Both the position numbers and the translations under genes were made by a program. From NCBI GenBank assembly GCA_038210135.1, contig JBBQWZ010000042.1, forward strand, positions 1-63,065: a stretch of DNA of 63,065 nucleotides. The letters run 5' to 3'. This document shows positions 18,129 through 29,254 of this stretch, piece by piece. The notes under the pieces are model-generated. The model saw nothing but the letters and a program-made list of their open reading frames with translations. It was not told where the DNA came from and searched no databases. The stretch comes from JBBQWZ01 sp038210135 (GTDB taxonomy: Bacteria > Acidobacteriota > Terriglobia > Bryobacterales > Bryobacteraceae). Each line of letters opens with the position of its first letter. Positions within the stretch are counted from its first letter, which is position 1.

Positions 18129-20624
18129 ATGACAGGGCAGCGCTGGAAGGACGTCGAAGAACTCTTCCATCGCGTGCTCGAAAATGAGCCGGAGACGAGG
18201 TCCGGCTTTCTCGACGCGGCGTGCGGAGACGATATCGCGCTGCGCGACGAGGTGACTAAGCTTCTCCTGGCCTTCGACACTTCGGAAACAGAACGCCTGC
18301 GGGCGGATCCGGATTCCGGCGAGGGGCGGGACATCGGGCAATATAAAGCTATTCGCAAGATCGGCGAAGGCGGCATGGGCAGCGTGTTTCTCGCCGAGCG
18401 ACAGGACGAGCAATTCGTCAAGAAGGTCGCGATCAAACTGATCCGGAGCGGTCCGGGCTCGCATGCGCTGATCCAGCGGTTCTACACGGAACGACAGATT
18501 CTCGCCGGCATGGAGCATCCGAATATCGCTCGCCTTACGGACGGCGGCGTGACGGATGACGGGCAGCCTTACCTCGTGATGGATTACATCGACGGGCAGC
18601 GGCTGGATGGCTACTGTGACGGGAAACAGCTGAGCATTCGCGAGCGGCTGGAACTGTTCCGCAAGGTGTGCAGCGCGGTCACCTACGCCCATCAGGCGTT
18701 GGTGGTTCACCGGGATTTGAAGCCGAACAACATTTTGGTGTCTTCCGATGGGGAGCCGAAATTATTAGATTTCGGATTGGCCAAAGTCCTGCAGGAATCA
18801 CCGGCGGGCACAGCGGATGCGACCGTGACGGCGGGTTTGTTTTTCACACCGTTCTACGCGTGTCCGGAAACCTTGCGCGGCAGCCGGCCAACCGTCTCGG
18901 CGGACGTCTATGCGCTCGGCATCATTCTGTATGAACTGCTCAGCGGCCATCGTCCGTTCGAAAATCTGGCCAACGAACCGGCGGCGCAGATGCATGCCGT
19001 GATGACCAAAGATCCGCCGCACCCGAGTGATACGGTGATGGCCGCCGAAGCCAGCGGGCCGTCGGCCGTGGACGCCGCTGCGCGTCGCGGCGAGACTCCG
19101 GAAAAGCTGAAGCGTCTGCTGCGCGGGGATCTGGATGGCATCGTGCAACGCGCGGTGGCGCGGCTTCCCGAGGAACGCTATGCCTCGGTGGCCGAACTAT
19201 CGGACGACATCGCCAGTTACCTCGACGGTCGGCCGGTGCGGGCGTTGCCGCAAACCATCCGGTATACAGCGGCAAAATTCCTGCGCAGAAACCGCATCTG
19301 GCTGACGGCGGCGGCGGCCGTGTTGGTGTTTCTGGCGGCGGCCGGAGGCTATGCCGCGCGCGAGCAATGGAAGGCATCGCAGCGGTTCGAGGAGACGCGG
19401 GCGATCGCGAAGTATCTGTTGTTCGACCTGTTCGACGAACTGAGCCGGCTGCCGGGCTCGACCGGAATTCGGGCCAAGATGGCACAGCAGGCGCAGGCAC
19501 AACTGGATCAGCTTTCCCTGCTCGCGCGTTCGAACGCACCGGTGCGCTTGGAGGCGGCGGCGGGATACAACCGCCTTGCCGAAGTCTACGGAGTTCCGGG
19601 CCGCTCCAATCTGGGAGACTCGGCGGCGGCGGCGCAAAATCTAAAGAGAGCGCAAAACATCCTCGACGATCTTTGCGCAAGCGGCGCCGCCGGCGGAGAC
19701 GCGTGCATCGAGAAGGTGCGTAATTCCCTGCTGCAGGCGAAGCTGTCGCTGTGGGGGAACGGGAAAACGGAAGGGGGCGCGGTACTGATCGCCGGAGCGG
19801 AGCGCGAGTTGGAACACGTGAAATCGGAACAAAATCCCAAGTGGCTGCGCATGCGGTCGATGCTTCGCACGTACCAGGTCGAGCTCGCGGACTTGCAGGA
19901 GCGATGGGCGGACGAAGCACGCCTCGCTGGCAGCGGTCTGGCGGAAATGAGCGAATGGCCCGCGGCGATGCCGCCCGATGAAGAGAGCACGGTCCAGAAA
20001 ATCTGGTTCCTGCGTCTGCTGGGCAATTCGCTCTTCTACTCGGGGAAGCCGACGGAGGCCCTGGAACGGTATCGCGAGGCGAAAGCGGTCGCCCGAGATG
20101 CGGATGCCCGGTGGCCGAATCGACCGGCCGTCCTGAACGCTTTAATGGGAGCGGATTACGACATCGGCACTACGCTCGACGCGTTGAAAAGTCCGCCGCT
20201 GGAAACGTACGAGTCGTTTCGCCAGGCGATCGAAGTCGGACAACGGTTAGTCGCAATCGATGATCGGGACGATAACGTGCGGCGCATTTACCTGATGTTG
20301 CGGCAGGCGTCGGCCGAGACGCTGGCCCAGGCGGGACGATTCGACGAAGCGTTCCGAGAGCAGGAATTCGTGGTGCGTTCACGTTCCGCCAGTGCCGCCG
20401 CGCAGCCGGGAGTGAATCTGGCCGCGCGCGACTTGGCGTTCTCCATCTTCGTCCTGGGGGATTTGCATTGGGCGAACCAGAATCGCGCAGAAGCGTGCCA
20501 ACTCTGGAAATCCGCGATCGAGCGTTTCGAAGCGCTTCGCAAAGGTGGCGGATTATCCGAGTGGGATTGGGATCACAACGTGGCGAAGGTTCGCGATCAT
20601 CTGAAGTTCTGCGCGGCGCGTTGA
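18129..20624 (+). CDS. Ser/Thr protein kinase with TM helix and TPR-like sensor tail
   Basis: An 831-aa Hanks-type kinase. A short N-terminal helical region (1-65) is typical of acidobacterial kinases. The glycine loop is GEGGMGSV (79-86), the ATP Lys is K103, the catalytic loop is HRDLKPNN (H194-D196), and DFG starts at D214. A single TM helix (about 388-410) separates it from a roughly 420-residue periplasmic or extracellular helical-repeat domain. Likely senses an external or envelope signal and phosphorylates cytosolic targets. It is followed after 28 nt by an ECF-like sigma gene. Confidence 0.88.
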   Translation: MTGQRWKDVEELFHRVLENEPETRSGFLDAACGDDIALRDEVTKLLLAFDTSETERLRADPDSGEGRDIGQYKAIRKIGEGGMGSVFLAERQDEQFVKKVAIKLIRSGPGSHALIQRFYTERQILAGMEHPNIARLTDGGVTDDGQPYLVMDYIDGQRLDGYCDGKQLSIRERLELFRKVCSAVTYAHQALVVHRDLKPNNILVSSDGEPKLLDFGLAKVLQESPAGTADATVTAGLFFTPFYACPETLRGSRPTVSADVYALGIILYELLSGHRPFENLANEPAAQMHAVMTKDPPHPSDTVMAAEASGPSAVDAAARRGETPEKLKRLLRGDLDGIVQRAVARLPEERYASVAELSDDIASYLDGRPVRALPQTIRYTAAKFLRRNRIWLTAAAAVLVFLAAAGGYAAREQWKASQRFEETRAIAKYLLFDLFDELSRLPGSTGIRAKMAQQAQAQLDQLSLLARSNAPVRLEAAAGYNRLAEVYGVPGRSNLGDSAAAAQNLKRAQNILDDLCASGAAGGDACIEKVRNSLLQAKLSLWGNGKTEGGAVLIAGAERELEHVKSEQNPKWLRMRSMLRTYQVELADLQERWADEARLAGSGLAEMSEWPAAMPPDEESTVQKIWFLRLLGNSLFYSGKPTEALERYREAKAVARDADARWPNRPAVLNALMGADYDIGTTLDALKSPPLETYESFRQAIEVGQRLVAIDDRDDNVRRIYLMLRQASAETLAQAGRFDEAFREQEFVVRSRSASAAAQPGVNLAARDLAFSIFVLGDLHWANQNRAEACQLWKSAIERFEALRKGGGLSEWDWDHNVAKVRDHLKFCAAR

Positions 20625-20652
20625 AGCCGTTTCGCTTTGGCATACTAAACGG

Positions 20653-21216
20653 ATGGACTCGCCTCCGCAGGGCGAAATCACGCGGCTGTTACAGGAGTGG
20701 CGGGCGGGAGACCGTGTCGCGTTCGAGAACCTGATTCCGATGGTGTATGCGGATCTTCGCCACATCGCTATCGGGCTGATGAAGCGGGAACGGCACGACC
20801 ACACCTTGCAGCCGACCGCGTTGCTGCACGAGTTGTACTTCCGTCTCGCGCAGCAGCGGCAGGTGGGCCCGGCGGATCGGCATCACTTTTTTACCTTCGC
20901 CGCCATGCTGATGCGAGTGATTCTGGTCGATCACGCGCGGGCCCACAACGCGCAGCGGCGGGGCGGCGAATTCGTTCGCATTCCGATTTCGAACGACGTG
21001 CCCTGGCTGGGGACGCGAGGCACTGACATGCTGGATTTGGATTCCGCCCTGGATCGGCTCGAGAAAGAAGACCCACGCAAGACGCGGATCGTTGAGCTGC
21101 GCTTCTTCCTATCCTTCACCGTGGACGAAATCGCCGAGATCCTGGAAATATCGAAGGCGACCGTGGATCGGGATCTACGATTTGTTCGCGGGTGGTTGTA
21201 CAAGGAACTGCGCTAG
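20653..21216 (+). CDS. ECF-like RNA polymerase sigma factor (Sigma70_ECF type)
   Basis: A 187-aa sigma factor of the group common in Acidobacteria and Planctomycetes next to kinases. Region 2 includes HDHTLQPTALLHELYFRL and FAAMLMRVILVDHARA. Region 4 is a helix-turn-helix in VDEIAEILEISKATVDRDL. Its stop codon is directly followed by the ATG of the next kinase, so the two are translationally linked. A partner switch through the kinase is the family expectation; the target promoter is not visible here. Confidence 0.88.
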   Translation: MDSPPQGEITRLLQEWRAGDRVAFENLIPMVYADLRHIAIGLMKRERHDHTLQPTALLHELYFRLAQQRQVGPADRHHFFTFAAMLMRVILVDHARAHNAQRRGGEFVRIPISNDVPWLGTRGTDMLDLDSALDRLEKEDPRKTRIVELRFFLSFTVDEIAEILEISKATVDRDLRFVRGWLYKELR

Positions 21217-22647
21217 ATGGCAACCAATCCGGAGTCGCGCGAAGCGGCCGACTCTCCGGGCGGCGGCGCGCCAAAGCGCCGCATCGGCCCCTATGAATTG
21301 GACGCGCTTCTCGGCGTCGGAGGAATGGGCGAGGTGTATAAGGCCATCCGCGTGGACGACTTCCATCAGGTGGCCGCGATCAAGTTGTTGGCGCAAGGAC
21401 TGAACGATCGGGAAGTTCTGAGCCGGTTTCATGCGGAGCAACAGGTGCTCGCGAGCCTCCATCATCCGAACATCGTGCGCCTGCTCGATGCCGGATCGAC
21501 GGCGGAAGGCGTTCCCTACATTGTTATGGAATATGTCGAGGGAACTCCGCTCGACGAATATTGCGCGGCACACAGGCTGGACCTTGCCGCCCGCATCCGC
21601 CTGATGATCCAGGCGCTGGGCGCGGTGGATTATGCGCATCAGCGATTTCTCGTTCATTGCGATTTGAAGTTTTCGAACATCCTGGTGACCGCCGACGGAA
21701 CGGCGAAGCTGCTGGATTTCGGCATCACGAAATTGCTGAGTCCCGAGCAATATGGAATCGGCGAGTCGCTTACCCAGTCGTTCCGCCCCATGACGTTGGG
21801 GTTCGCCAGCCCGGAACAGTTACTCGGGCAGAAGCTGTCCACCGCGAGCGACATCTATTCCTGCGGCGTGATTCTGTTTGGGTTGATGACCGGACAACAT
21901 CCGTTCGAAGACCAGATCAAGAATCCAGTCGGATTCATACAAACCCTTCAATCGGCGGACGCCGAAGCGCCGGGAAGCCGTGCGCGGCGAATCGGGAACA
22001 GCCTGGTACCGGCGGAGGCGATTGACAAGGATCTCGATGCCATCGCACAGCGGGCGCTTCGCAGCGCGCCCGAGCATCGCTATCGCTCAGCGGAGCGGTT
22101 TGCCGCCGACCTCAAAAGCTATCTGGCTGGGCGACCCGTAGAGGCGCGCGAGGGTTCGCTGGGCTACCGTACTGCGAAATTCATCCGCCGGAACCGCTTC
22201 ACAGCGGTAGGCGTCGCCGCGCTGGCCGGCGCACTGGCATTCGGCGTCGCCGGCAAGCCTCTCCGATCCGGCAGCCGCGCTCGGATTCGTCGAGCGTTCG
22301 CTATCGCAGGTGAAGAAGGCTTCCGAACTCGAGTTGAAGGCTCGCGCACTTTCGCGGCTGGCAGAAAAAAGCCTGTCGCGCCAGGCGGCTTGGGAAGGCT
22401 TGGCACTCCTTCCGCCGGCGAAACCGGGCGACACGCCGCGAGGAGTTCGCGCGCGGTTGATGACGTTGACGAACGGTTGATGGTCAGCGGCCCATCCTAT
22501 TTCGTATTTTGTCCGAGCAACGTTTTTTCCCGGTCAATTCGCTTGCGGAGATCATTCGCCGGCTCGCCCGGCTTTGTAGGCGGAATCAACGAGTCGGCTT
22601 TGGCGATCACCGCGCGTGCTTCCGAGGGTTGGGCGAGGAGCCGGTAG
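21217..22647 (+). CDS. Ser/Thr protein kinase with HCD catalytic loop and broken C-terminus
   Basis: Open frame of 476 aa. The kinase domain has GVGGMGEV (33-40) and K56, but the catalytic HRD is H147-C148-D149 (codon TGC in place of CGC), followed by LKFSN instead of LKPSN. DFG is intact. A TM helix follows (near 327-346), and right after it the frame makes no sense: past about 22250 the residues read as random Arg/Gly/Ser and the frame runs into the opposite gene. The real tail continues in the +1 frame (see 22256-22480). So this is a kinase with an internal deletion plus frameshift, probably non-functional as a sensor. Directly linked to the upstream sigma gene. Confidence 0.75.
   Translation: MATNPESREAADSPGGGAPKRRIGPYELDALLGVGGMGEVYKAIRVDDFHQVAAIKLLAQGLNDREVLSRFHAEQQVLASLHHPNIVRLLDAGSTAEGVPYIVMEYVEGTPLDEYCAAHRLDLAARIRLMIQALGAVDYAHQRFLVHCDLKFSNILVTADGTAKLLDFGITKLLSPEQYGIGESLTQSFRPMTLGFASPEQLLGQKLSTASDIYSCGVILFGLMTGQHPFEDQIKNPVGFIQTLQSADAEAPGSRARRIGNSLVPAEAIDKDLDAIAQRALRSAPEHRYRSAERFAADLKSYLAGRPVEAREGSLGYRTAKFIRRNRFTAVGVAALAGALAFGVAGKPLRSGSRARIRRAFAIAGEEGFRTRVEGSRTFAAGRKKPVAPGGLGRLGTPSAGETGRHAARSSRAVDDVDERLMVSGPSYFVFCPSNVFSRSIRLRRSFAGSPGFVGGINESALAITARASEGWARSR
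22256..22480 (+). pseudogene. Out-of-frame remnant of the kinase C-terminal repeat domain
   Basis: In the +1 frame relative to the kinase, 22256-22480 reads as sensible helical protein beginning SLSDPAAALGFVERSL, with KKASELELKARALSRLAEKS, and ending RARLMTLTNG before TGA. This resembles the last repeat of the kinase-TPR proteins on either side. The several hundred residues expected between the TM helix and this piece are missing. Confidence 0.65.
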
Positions 22648-25304
22648 ATCCGGCCAAGAATCACCAGGTAGTCCGGATTGGAATATTTGGTTTTCCGATT
22701 CAGCCGTTCGGCGTAGCCGAGAGCGCGCGGCAAATCCATCAGGTCCGGTGTAGCATCATCGAGCGACAGGATGAACGCCGCCTTTTGGAGGACGGCTTCC
22801 ATCGCGTCCTCCCTGTCGGCCGCGGCAGAGGCGCGTTCCCGGGCCAGCGCCCAGTATTTTCGGGCCTCGGCGAGCTTGCCTTCGGTTTTCGCAAGGCCTC
22901 CCAACCGGTTCATAATCTCAGTCAAGGTGCTGTTCCAGATCGCATTGTCCGGTTGCGTTTTCAATACAGTTCCGAGGCCGCCCGCGGCTTTTAGATAAAG
23001 AGCTTTCGCCTCGGCTCGATCGGCGGCGGAGTTTTTCGATTCGGCGCGGCTCTCGAGGGCGTTCGCGCAAAAATACCACGACGTGGAGGCGTCGATGAGC
23101 GCGCGCTGATTCGTAGGATCGAGGGCGAAGAAGGCTTCGTTGTCGCGAACGGATTGACGCGCGTGCTCGATTGCCTCGTCAAACCGCCCGACCAGCGAAA
23201 GTGCATAGGCAAGGTGATTTCGGAGGAGATTTTCGAGGCGGATATTCTGAAAATTGGACTTGCCCGGCGTGGACATCATCCGGATTTGCGAAAGGCCGGC
23301 TTCAAAAAGAGCGATTGCTTCGAGCGTTCGGGTGTCCTGCAGGACGGTGCCGAGTTTCAGGTTGCAGATGGTGACTCCGCGGCGGGCGCGAAGGTGGTTC
23401 GGATCCCGCTCGATCGCGCGAAGATCCAGCGCGAGGCTCTTTCGAAAATACGCTTCGGCGCGCTCTGGTTCGAGATTGCCCACGAAAGACCCGCCATACA
23501 TGTCGCCGAGTACACCGTAGACGGCGCCGGCATCCGGAAGCGTGTCGGGCGAGGCGCCGGGGCGGTTCGCAATTTCTTCGAGCGCCGCCGCCGCCGATTC
23601 AAGGTGGGGCGTGGCAGCGGCAACGTCGCCTTTCCCGAAGTAGGTCTCGCCGAGGCTTTCCTCAACGTGACCGAATGCGAGCAGCGCGCGGTCCATTTTG
23701 GGATAGCGCCGGCGAACTCCGATGGCAAGGTCCAGAGCCTTCTTCAGCGTCGCGATCGCGGGTTCTGGATCCGAGAGGTTGTTGCTGTACGGATTGCCCT
23801 GCAAGTCGCCCATTTTTGTGTACGATTCCACCACGTCGACGAGCACGTCCGGATCGTCGGGCGATTCGCGCTGCAGGCGATCAAGGAAGGCGAGAGATTG
23901 CGTCAACAGTTCCTTCTGCACTCCAGTCGAGCCGGGCAGCAATTCGACTTCGTTGTAAAAATCAAAAAGGAGGAAGCGGTTCAGCTTGCGCACGTTTTGA
24001 AACTGCGCGTCCGCGCGAGCCTGTTCGGCCCGGGCAATTCCCGCCTGCCAGACCGTGGCGGCAAGTCCGGCCACGATCGCGATCACGACGGCGGCGGCTG
24101 AGATTACTTGCGCGCGGTTGCGTTCGCCGAACTTCGTGGCCCGGTATCGCCAGTTGGATTCGCGCGCGGAAACGGGCCGCGCAGCGAGATAATTTCGCAG
24201 ATCGTCGGCCAGTTCGGCGGCGCTTTGATAGCGGCGATCCGGCTGCTTGGCCATGGCTTTTAATACGATCGCATCGAGATCGCCGCGCAATTCGCGCCGC
24301 CTACGATGGATGTCGAACGGCAAAATTACCGCGTCTCTAGCCGCATCCACGCCCGTTAGGACGGTGCTCGGCCGCGCCGGTTCGTAGTTCGTGATGGTTT
24401 GGATGAACTGTTCGTTGGCGTAAGAGGAGAAGCGATAGGGCTGCCGCCCGGTGAGCAGGCGGTAGCAGATGATGCCCAGCGAATACACGTCGCTCGCCGC
24501 GGTTACGACGCCGCCGAGGATCTGTTCCGGACTTGCGTACTCCGGCGTAAAGGCGCGAAATCCCTGCTTGGTGAAGCGCCCGACGCCGGCCGGATCGGCG
24601 GGGTCCATCAATTTCGCCGTGCCGAAGTCGAGCAGCTTGGGACGGCCGTCGTTTCCGACCAGAATATTGCCCGGCTTCAGATCGCGATGGACGACCAGGT
24701 TTCGATGCGCGTATTGAACCGCGTCGCACACCTGCAGAATCAGCTCCACCAAGCCTTTTACGGAAAGCGGGTGGGCAGCGACGTATTCGTCCAGCCGGAC
24801 GCCCTCCACGTACTCCATCACCAGGTACGGCTCGCCTTGTTCCGACACGCCGCCGTCGATCATACCGGCGATGTTCGGGTGCTCAAGCGACGCGAGGATC
24901 TGGCCTTCCTGGCGGAAGTGGTCCTCGTGGAACTTGGTGGTCAGTAGCGAGGACAGGACTTTGATCGCGACGGTCTGCTGAATTCCGCCCTCGTTGCGGG
25001 AGGCGAGGTAGACGACGCCCATTCCGCCTCGGCCGAGTTCGCGCTCGATGGTGTAGCGCCCCAGCGGATGGCCGACTCGCCGATCGGTACTGCGCGGCTT
25101 CGGCTGTTCTCCATCGATCCCGGTAACGGTGACGGTGTGCTGCTCGTGAAAGGCATCGAGCAGCGAGTGGACCTCGTCAAACATCTCCATGTCCGGGCCA
25201 CACCACTCGGCAAGCTGGTTCACGCGATCGGCTGGCGGCAGCTCGAGCGCGCGATGGTAGAGCGCCTCGATCTGTTCAAACCGGTTGCTGGCCGAACTAT
25301 CCAT
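22497..25304 (-). CDS. Ser/Thr protein kinase with TM helix and TPR tail
   Basis: A 935-aa Hanks-type kinase. N-terminal helical segment 1-75; glycine loop GRGGMGVV (91-98); Lys115; catalytic HRDLKPGN; DFG in LLDFGTAKLM; activation-segment SPEQ motif. A TM helix follows the RERNRAQVISAAAVVIAIVA-type junction (about 400-420). The remaining 500 residues are helical repeats with TPR character (several AxxxLxxAL patterns). Transcribed after the sigma gene at 25334 with a 29-nt gap, mirroring the plus-strand module. Its 3' end overlaps the spurious extension of the broken kinase. Confidence 0.9.
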   Translation of the reverse strand: MDSSASNRFEQIEALYHRALELPPADRVNQLAEWCGPDMEMFDEVHSLLDAFHEQHTVTVTGIDGEQPKPRSTDRRVGHPLGRYTIERELGRGGMGVVYLASRNEGGIQQTVAIKVLSSLLTTKFHEDHFRQEGQILASLEHPNIAGMIDGGVSEQGEPYLVMEYVEGVRLDEYVAAHPLSVKGLVELILQVCDAVQYAHRNLVVHRDLKPGNILVGNDGRPKLLDFGTAKLMDPADPAGVGRFTKQGFRAFTPEYASPEQILGGVVTAASDVYSLGIICYRLLTGRQPYRFSSYANEQFIQTITNYEPARPSTVLTGVDAARDAVILPFDIHRRRRELRGDLDAIVLKAMAKQPDRRYQSAAELADDLRNYLAARPVSARESNWRYRATKFGERNRAQVISAAAVVIAIVAGLAATVWQAGIARAEQARADAQFQNVRKLNRFLLFDFYNEVELLPGSTGVQKELLTQSLAFLDRLQRESPDDPDVLVDVVESYTKMGDLQGNPYSNNLSDPEPAIATLKKALDLAIGVRRRYPKMDRALLAFGHVEESLGETYFGKGDVAAATPHLESAAAALEEIANRPGASPDTLPDAGAVYGVLGDMYGGSFVGNLEPERAEAYFRKSLALDLRAIERDPNHLRARRGVTICNLKLGTVLQDTRTLEAIALFEAGLSQIRMMSTPGKSNFQNIRLENLLRNHLAYALSLVGRFDEAIEHARQSVRDNEAFFALDPTNQRALIDASTSWYFCANALESRAESKNSAADRAEAKALYLKAAGGLGTVLKTQPDNAIWNSTLTEIMNRLGGLAKTEGKLAEARKYWALARERASAAADREDAMEAVLQKAAFILSLDDATPDLMDLPRALGYAERLNRKTKYSNPDYLVILGRIYRLLAQPSEARAVIAKADSLIPPTKPGEPANDLRKRIDREKTLLGQNTK

Positions 25305-25333
25305 TTAGGATTCGATTCCCATAGAAAGCCGGA

Positions 25334-25942
25334 TCACCCGGCGTTCGTCGCCTCGGCGCTGGGGGACTGGCCGCGCAATTCACGAAACAGCCAGCCGCGG
25401 ACGAAGCGGAGGTCCCGCTCGACGGTCGCCCGGGATACGCCGAGCACTTCGCTCGCCTCCTCGACTGTAAGCGAGAGGAAGAACCGGAGCTCCACCAGCC
25501 GCGCTTTGCGTGGATCGAGAGTTTCCAGGCGATCGAGCGCACGATCCAGATCGAGCACGTCGGCGTTGATGTCGTTGAGCCAGGGCAGGTCCTCGGACAA
25601 GGGCATCTTCACCATGTTCGGTCCGCCACGGCGCTCGGCCTTGTGGGCACGGGCATGGTCCACCAGGATCATACGCATCAGGCGCGCGGCGAAGGCGAAG
25701 AAATGGCCGCGATCGACAAGCTCGATGGATCGTTGGGATTCGAGACGGAAATAGACTTCGTGCAGGAGAGCCGTGGGCTGTAGCGTATGGTCATTCCGCT
25801 CCTGCCGCATCAGGTTCATAGCGATCTTATGCAATTGGTCATACACCAGCGGCATCAGCTGCTCAAAAGCAGCCCGATCGCCCTGACGCCATTCGCGGAG
25901 CAGCTGAGTGACTTCCCCAGCGTTGTCTTCGCGATTCGCCAT
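25334..25942 (-). CDS. ECF-like RNA polymerase sigma factor (Sigma70_ECF type)
   Basis: A 202-aa sigma factor, close paralogue of the one at 20653: the shared HDHTLQPTALLHE-type segment (here NDHTLQPTALLHEVYFRL), MRMILVDHARAHKAERRGG, and a region 4 helix-turn-helix (VEEASEVLGVSRATVERDL). I chose MANREDNAGEV; a Met six codons upstream is also possible. It heads a sigma-kinase unit and is divergent from the type III locus kinase across roughly 270 nt. Confidence 0.88.
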   Translation of the reverse strand: MANREDNAGEVTQLLREWRQGDRAAFEQLMPLVYDQLHKIAMNLMRQERNDHTLQPTALLHEVYFRLESQRSIELVDRGHFFAFAARLMRMILVDHARAHKAERRGGPNMVKMPLSEDLPWLNDINADVLDLDRALDRLETLDPRKARLVELRFFLSLTVEEASEVLGVSRATVERDLRFVRGWLFRELRGQSPSAEATNAG

Positions 25943-25984
25943 AGTACGAATATTATCCATGAACCGGGGAGCGCGTGCAGCCGA

Positions 25985-26018
25985 CCGTGAGGTGTTTTCC
26001 GTACGGATGACGCTATAC
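25985..26018 (+). promoter_or_regulatory. Shared bipartite motif, copy 1 (upstream of the locus kinase)
   Basis: CCGTGAGG at 25985-25992, 14 nt, then ATGACGCTATAC at 26007-26018. The same two blocks with the same spacing recur at 27860-27893 before the sigma gene. They look like -35 and -10 elements read by one factor; the factor is unknown. Confidence 0.65.
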
Positions 26019-26210
26019 CGGTAAGGATGCGTTGCGGACCTGAGCGGTCAGGGCCGAGCCTCGCTTCGAGTCTCGCGGCGCGCAATCGTAAAGCGGTTAA
26101 AAGCTGCGATGCGCTCAGTGCGCCCGACCAGGGCCATCCCGGTAAGCGTCGCAAAGGCCGATGGTATACTTGCCGATTCAGCCGTTCGCATCGCAGAGAG
26201 GGTATCGATT

Positions 26211-27821
<1,611 letters not shown>

Positions 27822-27859
27822 TCCGGCCTTTCCGCTCAGTCCCCCGGAACCTTCATTTT

Positions 27860-27893
27860 CCGTGAGGCACTTTGGCGGCATATGACGCTATAC
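27860..27893 (+). promoter_or_regulatory. Shared bipartite motif, copy 2 (upstream of the locus sigma gene)
   Basis: CCGTGAGG at 27860-27867, 14 nt, then ATGACGCTATAC at 27882-27893, nineteen bases before the ATG at 27913. Both blocks are identical to those upstream of the kinase, while the spacers differ. Confidence 0.65.
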
Positions 27894-27912
27894 GGGTTGG
27901 GGTAGCAATCCG

Positions 27913-28707
27913 ATGGCGCAGCCCGTTATTGTTCCGCAGCCTGAATCACAGCTCGATCCGCACATCACCGATGCCCTGGTTGACGCCGGTGCATCCGCCG
28001 CGCGGCGCGAAGCTTACATTTTGCAACTGATCGAAGCCCACCGTTCTTATGCGCGCGCCATCGCCACCAACGTGCTGAAGAAGCTTCCCTCCTCTGTCGA
28101 TAAAGAAGACCTCCACGGCGCGGCGGAACTCGGTTTGGTCGAGGCGGCGCAGGCCTACGATCCGCGGCGTGCCGTGCTGTTCAAGACCTTCGCGTTCTAC
28201 CGCATTCAGGGCGCCGTCTACGACGCGATCCGGAAGATGAGTTGGTATTCGCGGACCGCCTACCAGGAATTGAAATTCGGGATGGCCGCCAACGAGTACA
28301 TGAAGGACTACTCGGAAGCGCCTCCGGCCGCTGGCAGCGGCTCCGAGCAGATCCTCGAAGCGCAATCGCAGATCGGCGCGATCGCCACCGCCTACATGCT
28401 GTCGCTCGACGAACCCGGCGCGGCGACTCCGGCGGACACGCGCAAGTCCGCCGAGACCGCGGCCATCGAAAATCAGGATGGAGCCAGACTGCGCGAGGCG
28501 TTGACCAAACTGCCGGAAAAGAACCGGCGCGTCATCGAAGGCTACTATTTCGAGAACGCGAACCTGGAAGAATTGGGCGATCGGCTGGGCCTGTCCAAAT
28601 CCTGGATGTGCCGGGTCCACGCCAAGAGTCTCGAAATGCTGCGCGATCTGCTGGCCACGCCGCTCCTCGAAAAGAAGCAAGCAACTTCTCCGCGTTTGAG
28701 CCGATGA
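27913..28707 (+). CDS. FliA/WhiG-like RNA polymerase sigma factor
   Basis: A 264-aa sigma-70 family protein of group 3 type. Region 2 is clear (VDKEDLHGAAELGLVEAA, then FKTFAFYRIQGAVYDAIR), followed by a loose region 3. Region 4 is a helix-turn-helix (NLEELGDRLGLSKSWMCRVH). It lies 10 nt before sctI, inside the secretion locus. Flagellar FliA controls late genes; here four sigma-28-like boxes in the same locus (36978, 39862, 40931, 46560) are the natural targets. That assignment is inference from motif and position. Confidence 0.82.
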   Translation: MAQPVIVPQPESQLDPHITDALVDAGASAARREAYILQLIEAHRSYARAIATNVLKKLPSSVDKEDLHGAAELGLVEAAQAYDPRRAVLFKTFAFYRIQGAVYDAIRKMSWYSRTAYQELKFGMAANEYMKDYSEAPPAAGSGSEQILEAQSQIGAIATAYMLSLDEPGAATPADTRKSAETAAIENQDGARLREALTKLPEKNRRVIEGYYFENANLEELGDRLGLSKSWMCRVHAKSLEMLRDLLATPLLEKKQATSPRLSR

Positions 28708-28717
28708 CTACAACGTC

Positions 28718-29254
28718 ATGGCTGGAGACTTCATCGCAAAGATCGGCACACAGGCGATCAACCCGCAATCGACGACCGCCGGTTCGGTTACCGGGAAGGA
28801 CAGCCCGTCCAACTTCGATGAAGTAAAGAACGCCAAGAAAACCGCCGGACCTCCCGAGGTTCCGCCGTTGATTGAAACGCTCGACGCGAAATCGCAAAAG
28901 GCCGCCGAAACACAATTGGTCAAGAAAATGGAGAGCGGCAAAAGTGGCCCTCCGCTGTTCACCGACGATCTTTCGCGCGCCAGGAAGACTCTCGATACTT
29001 CCTCGAAAAAGGTACAGCAGCTGCCAAAATCGGCGGAGAACGGTCCGCTGCGGCAGCGCATGACCGTTTTGGAAGATCAATACCAAGCCACCGAACAAAG
29101 CGTCAAGAAGCTCGGATCGCTCGACAATCCCAAAGAATTGCTTCAAATGCAGGTGGAAGTCTACCGGTGCAGCCAGAACATCGAGCTGTTCTCGAAGGTG
29201 GTCGAAAGCGCCACGTCGAGCACCAAGCAACTACTTCAGACACAGGTCGGATAA
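28718..29254 (+). CDS. sctI: Type III secretion inner rod-like protein SctI
   Basis: 178 aa. The first 100 residues are low-complexity Lys/Ser/Pro. The C-terminal 45 (NPKELLQMQVEVYRCSQNIE, then LFSKVVESATSSTKQLLQTQ) follow the YscI/HrpB pattern: an LLxxQ segment, a helix with LxSKVVxxA and a final LLxTQ. Position directly before sctJ is as in known clusters. The stop overlaps the sctJ start by one base. Forms the inner rod under the needle in described systems. Confidence 0.7.
   Translation: MAGDFIAKIGTQAINPQSTTAGSVTGKDSPSNFDEVKNAKKTAGPPEVPPLIETLDAKSQKAAETQLVKKMESGKSGPPLFTDDLSRARKTLDTSSKKVQQLPKSAENGPLRQRMTVLEDQYQATEQSVKKLGSLDNPKELLQMQVEVYRCSQNIELFSKVVESATSSTKQLLQTQVG

Noticed and set aside
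22481..22647. The last 55 residues of the kinase open frame as real protein
   Set aside because: They are read out of frame and antisense to the neighbouring kinase; the true tail ends at 22480 in the other frame.
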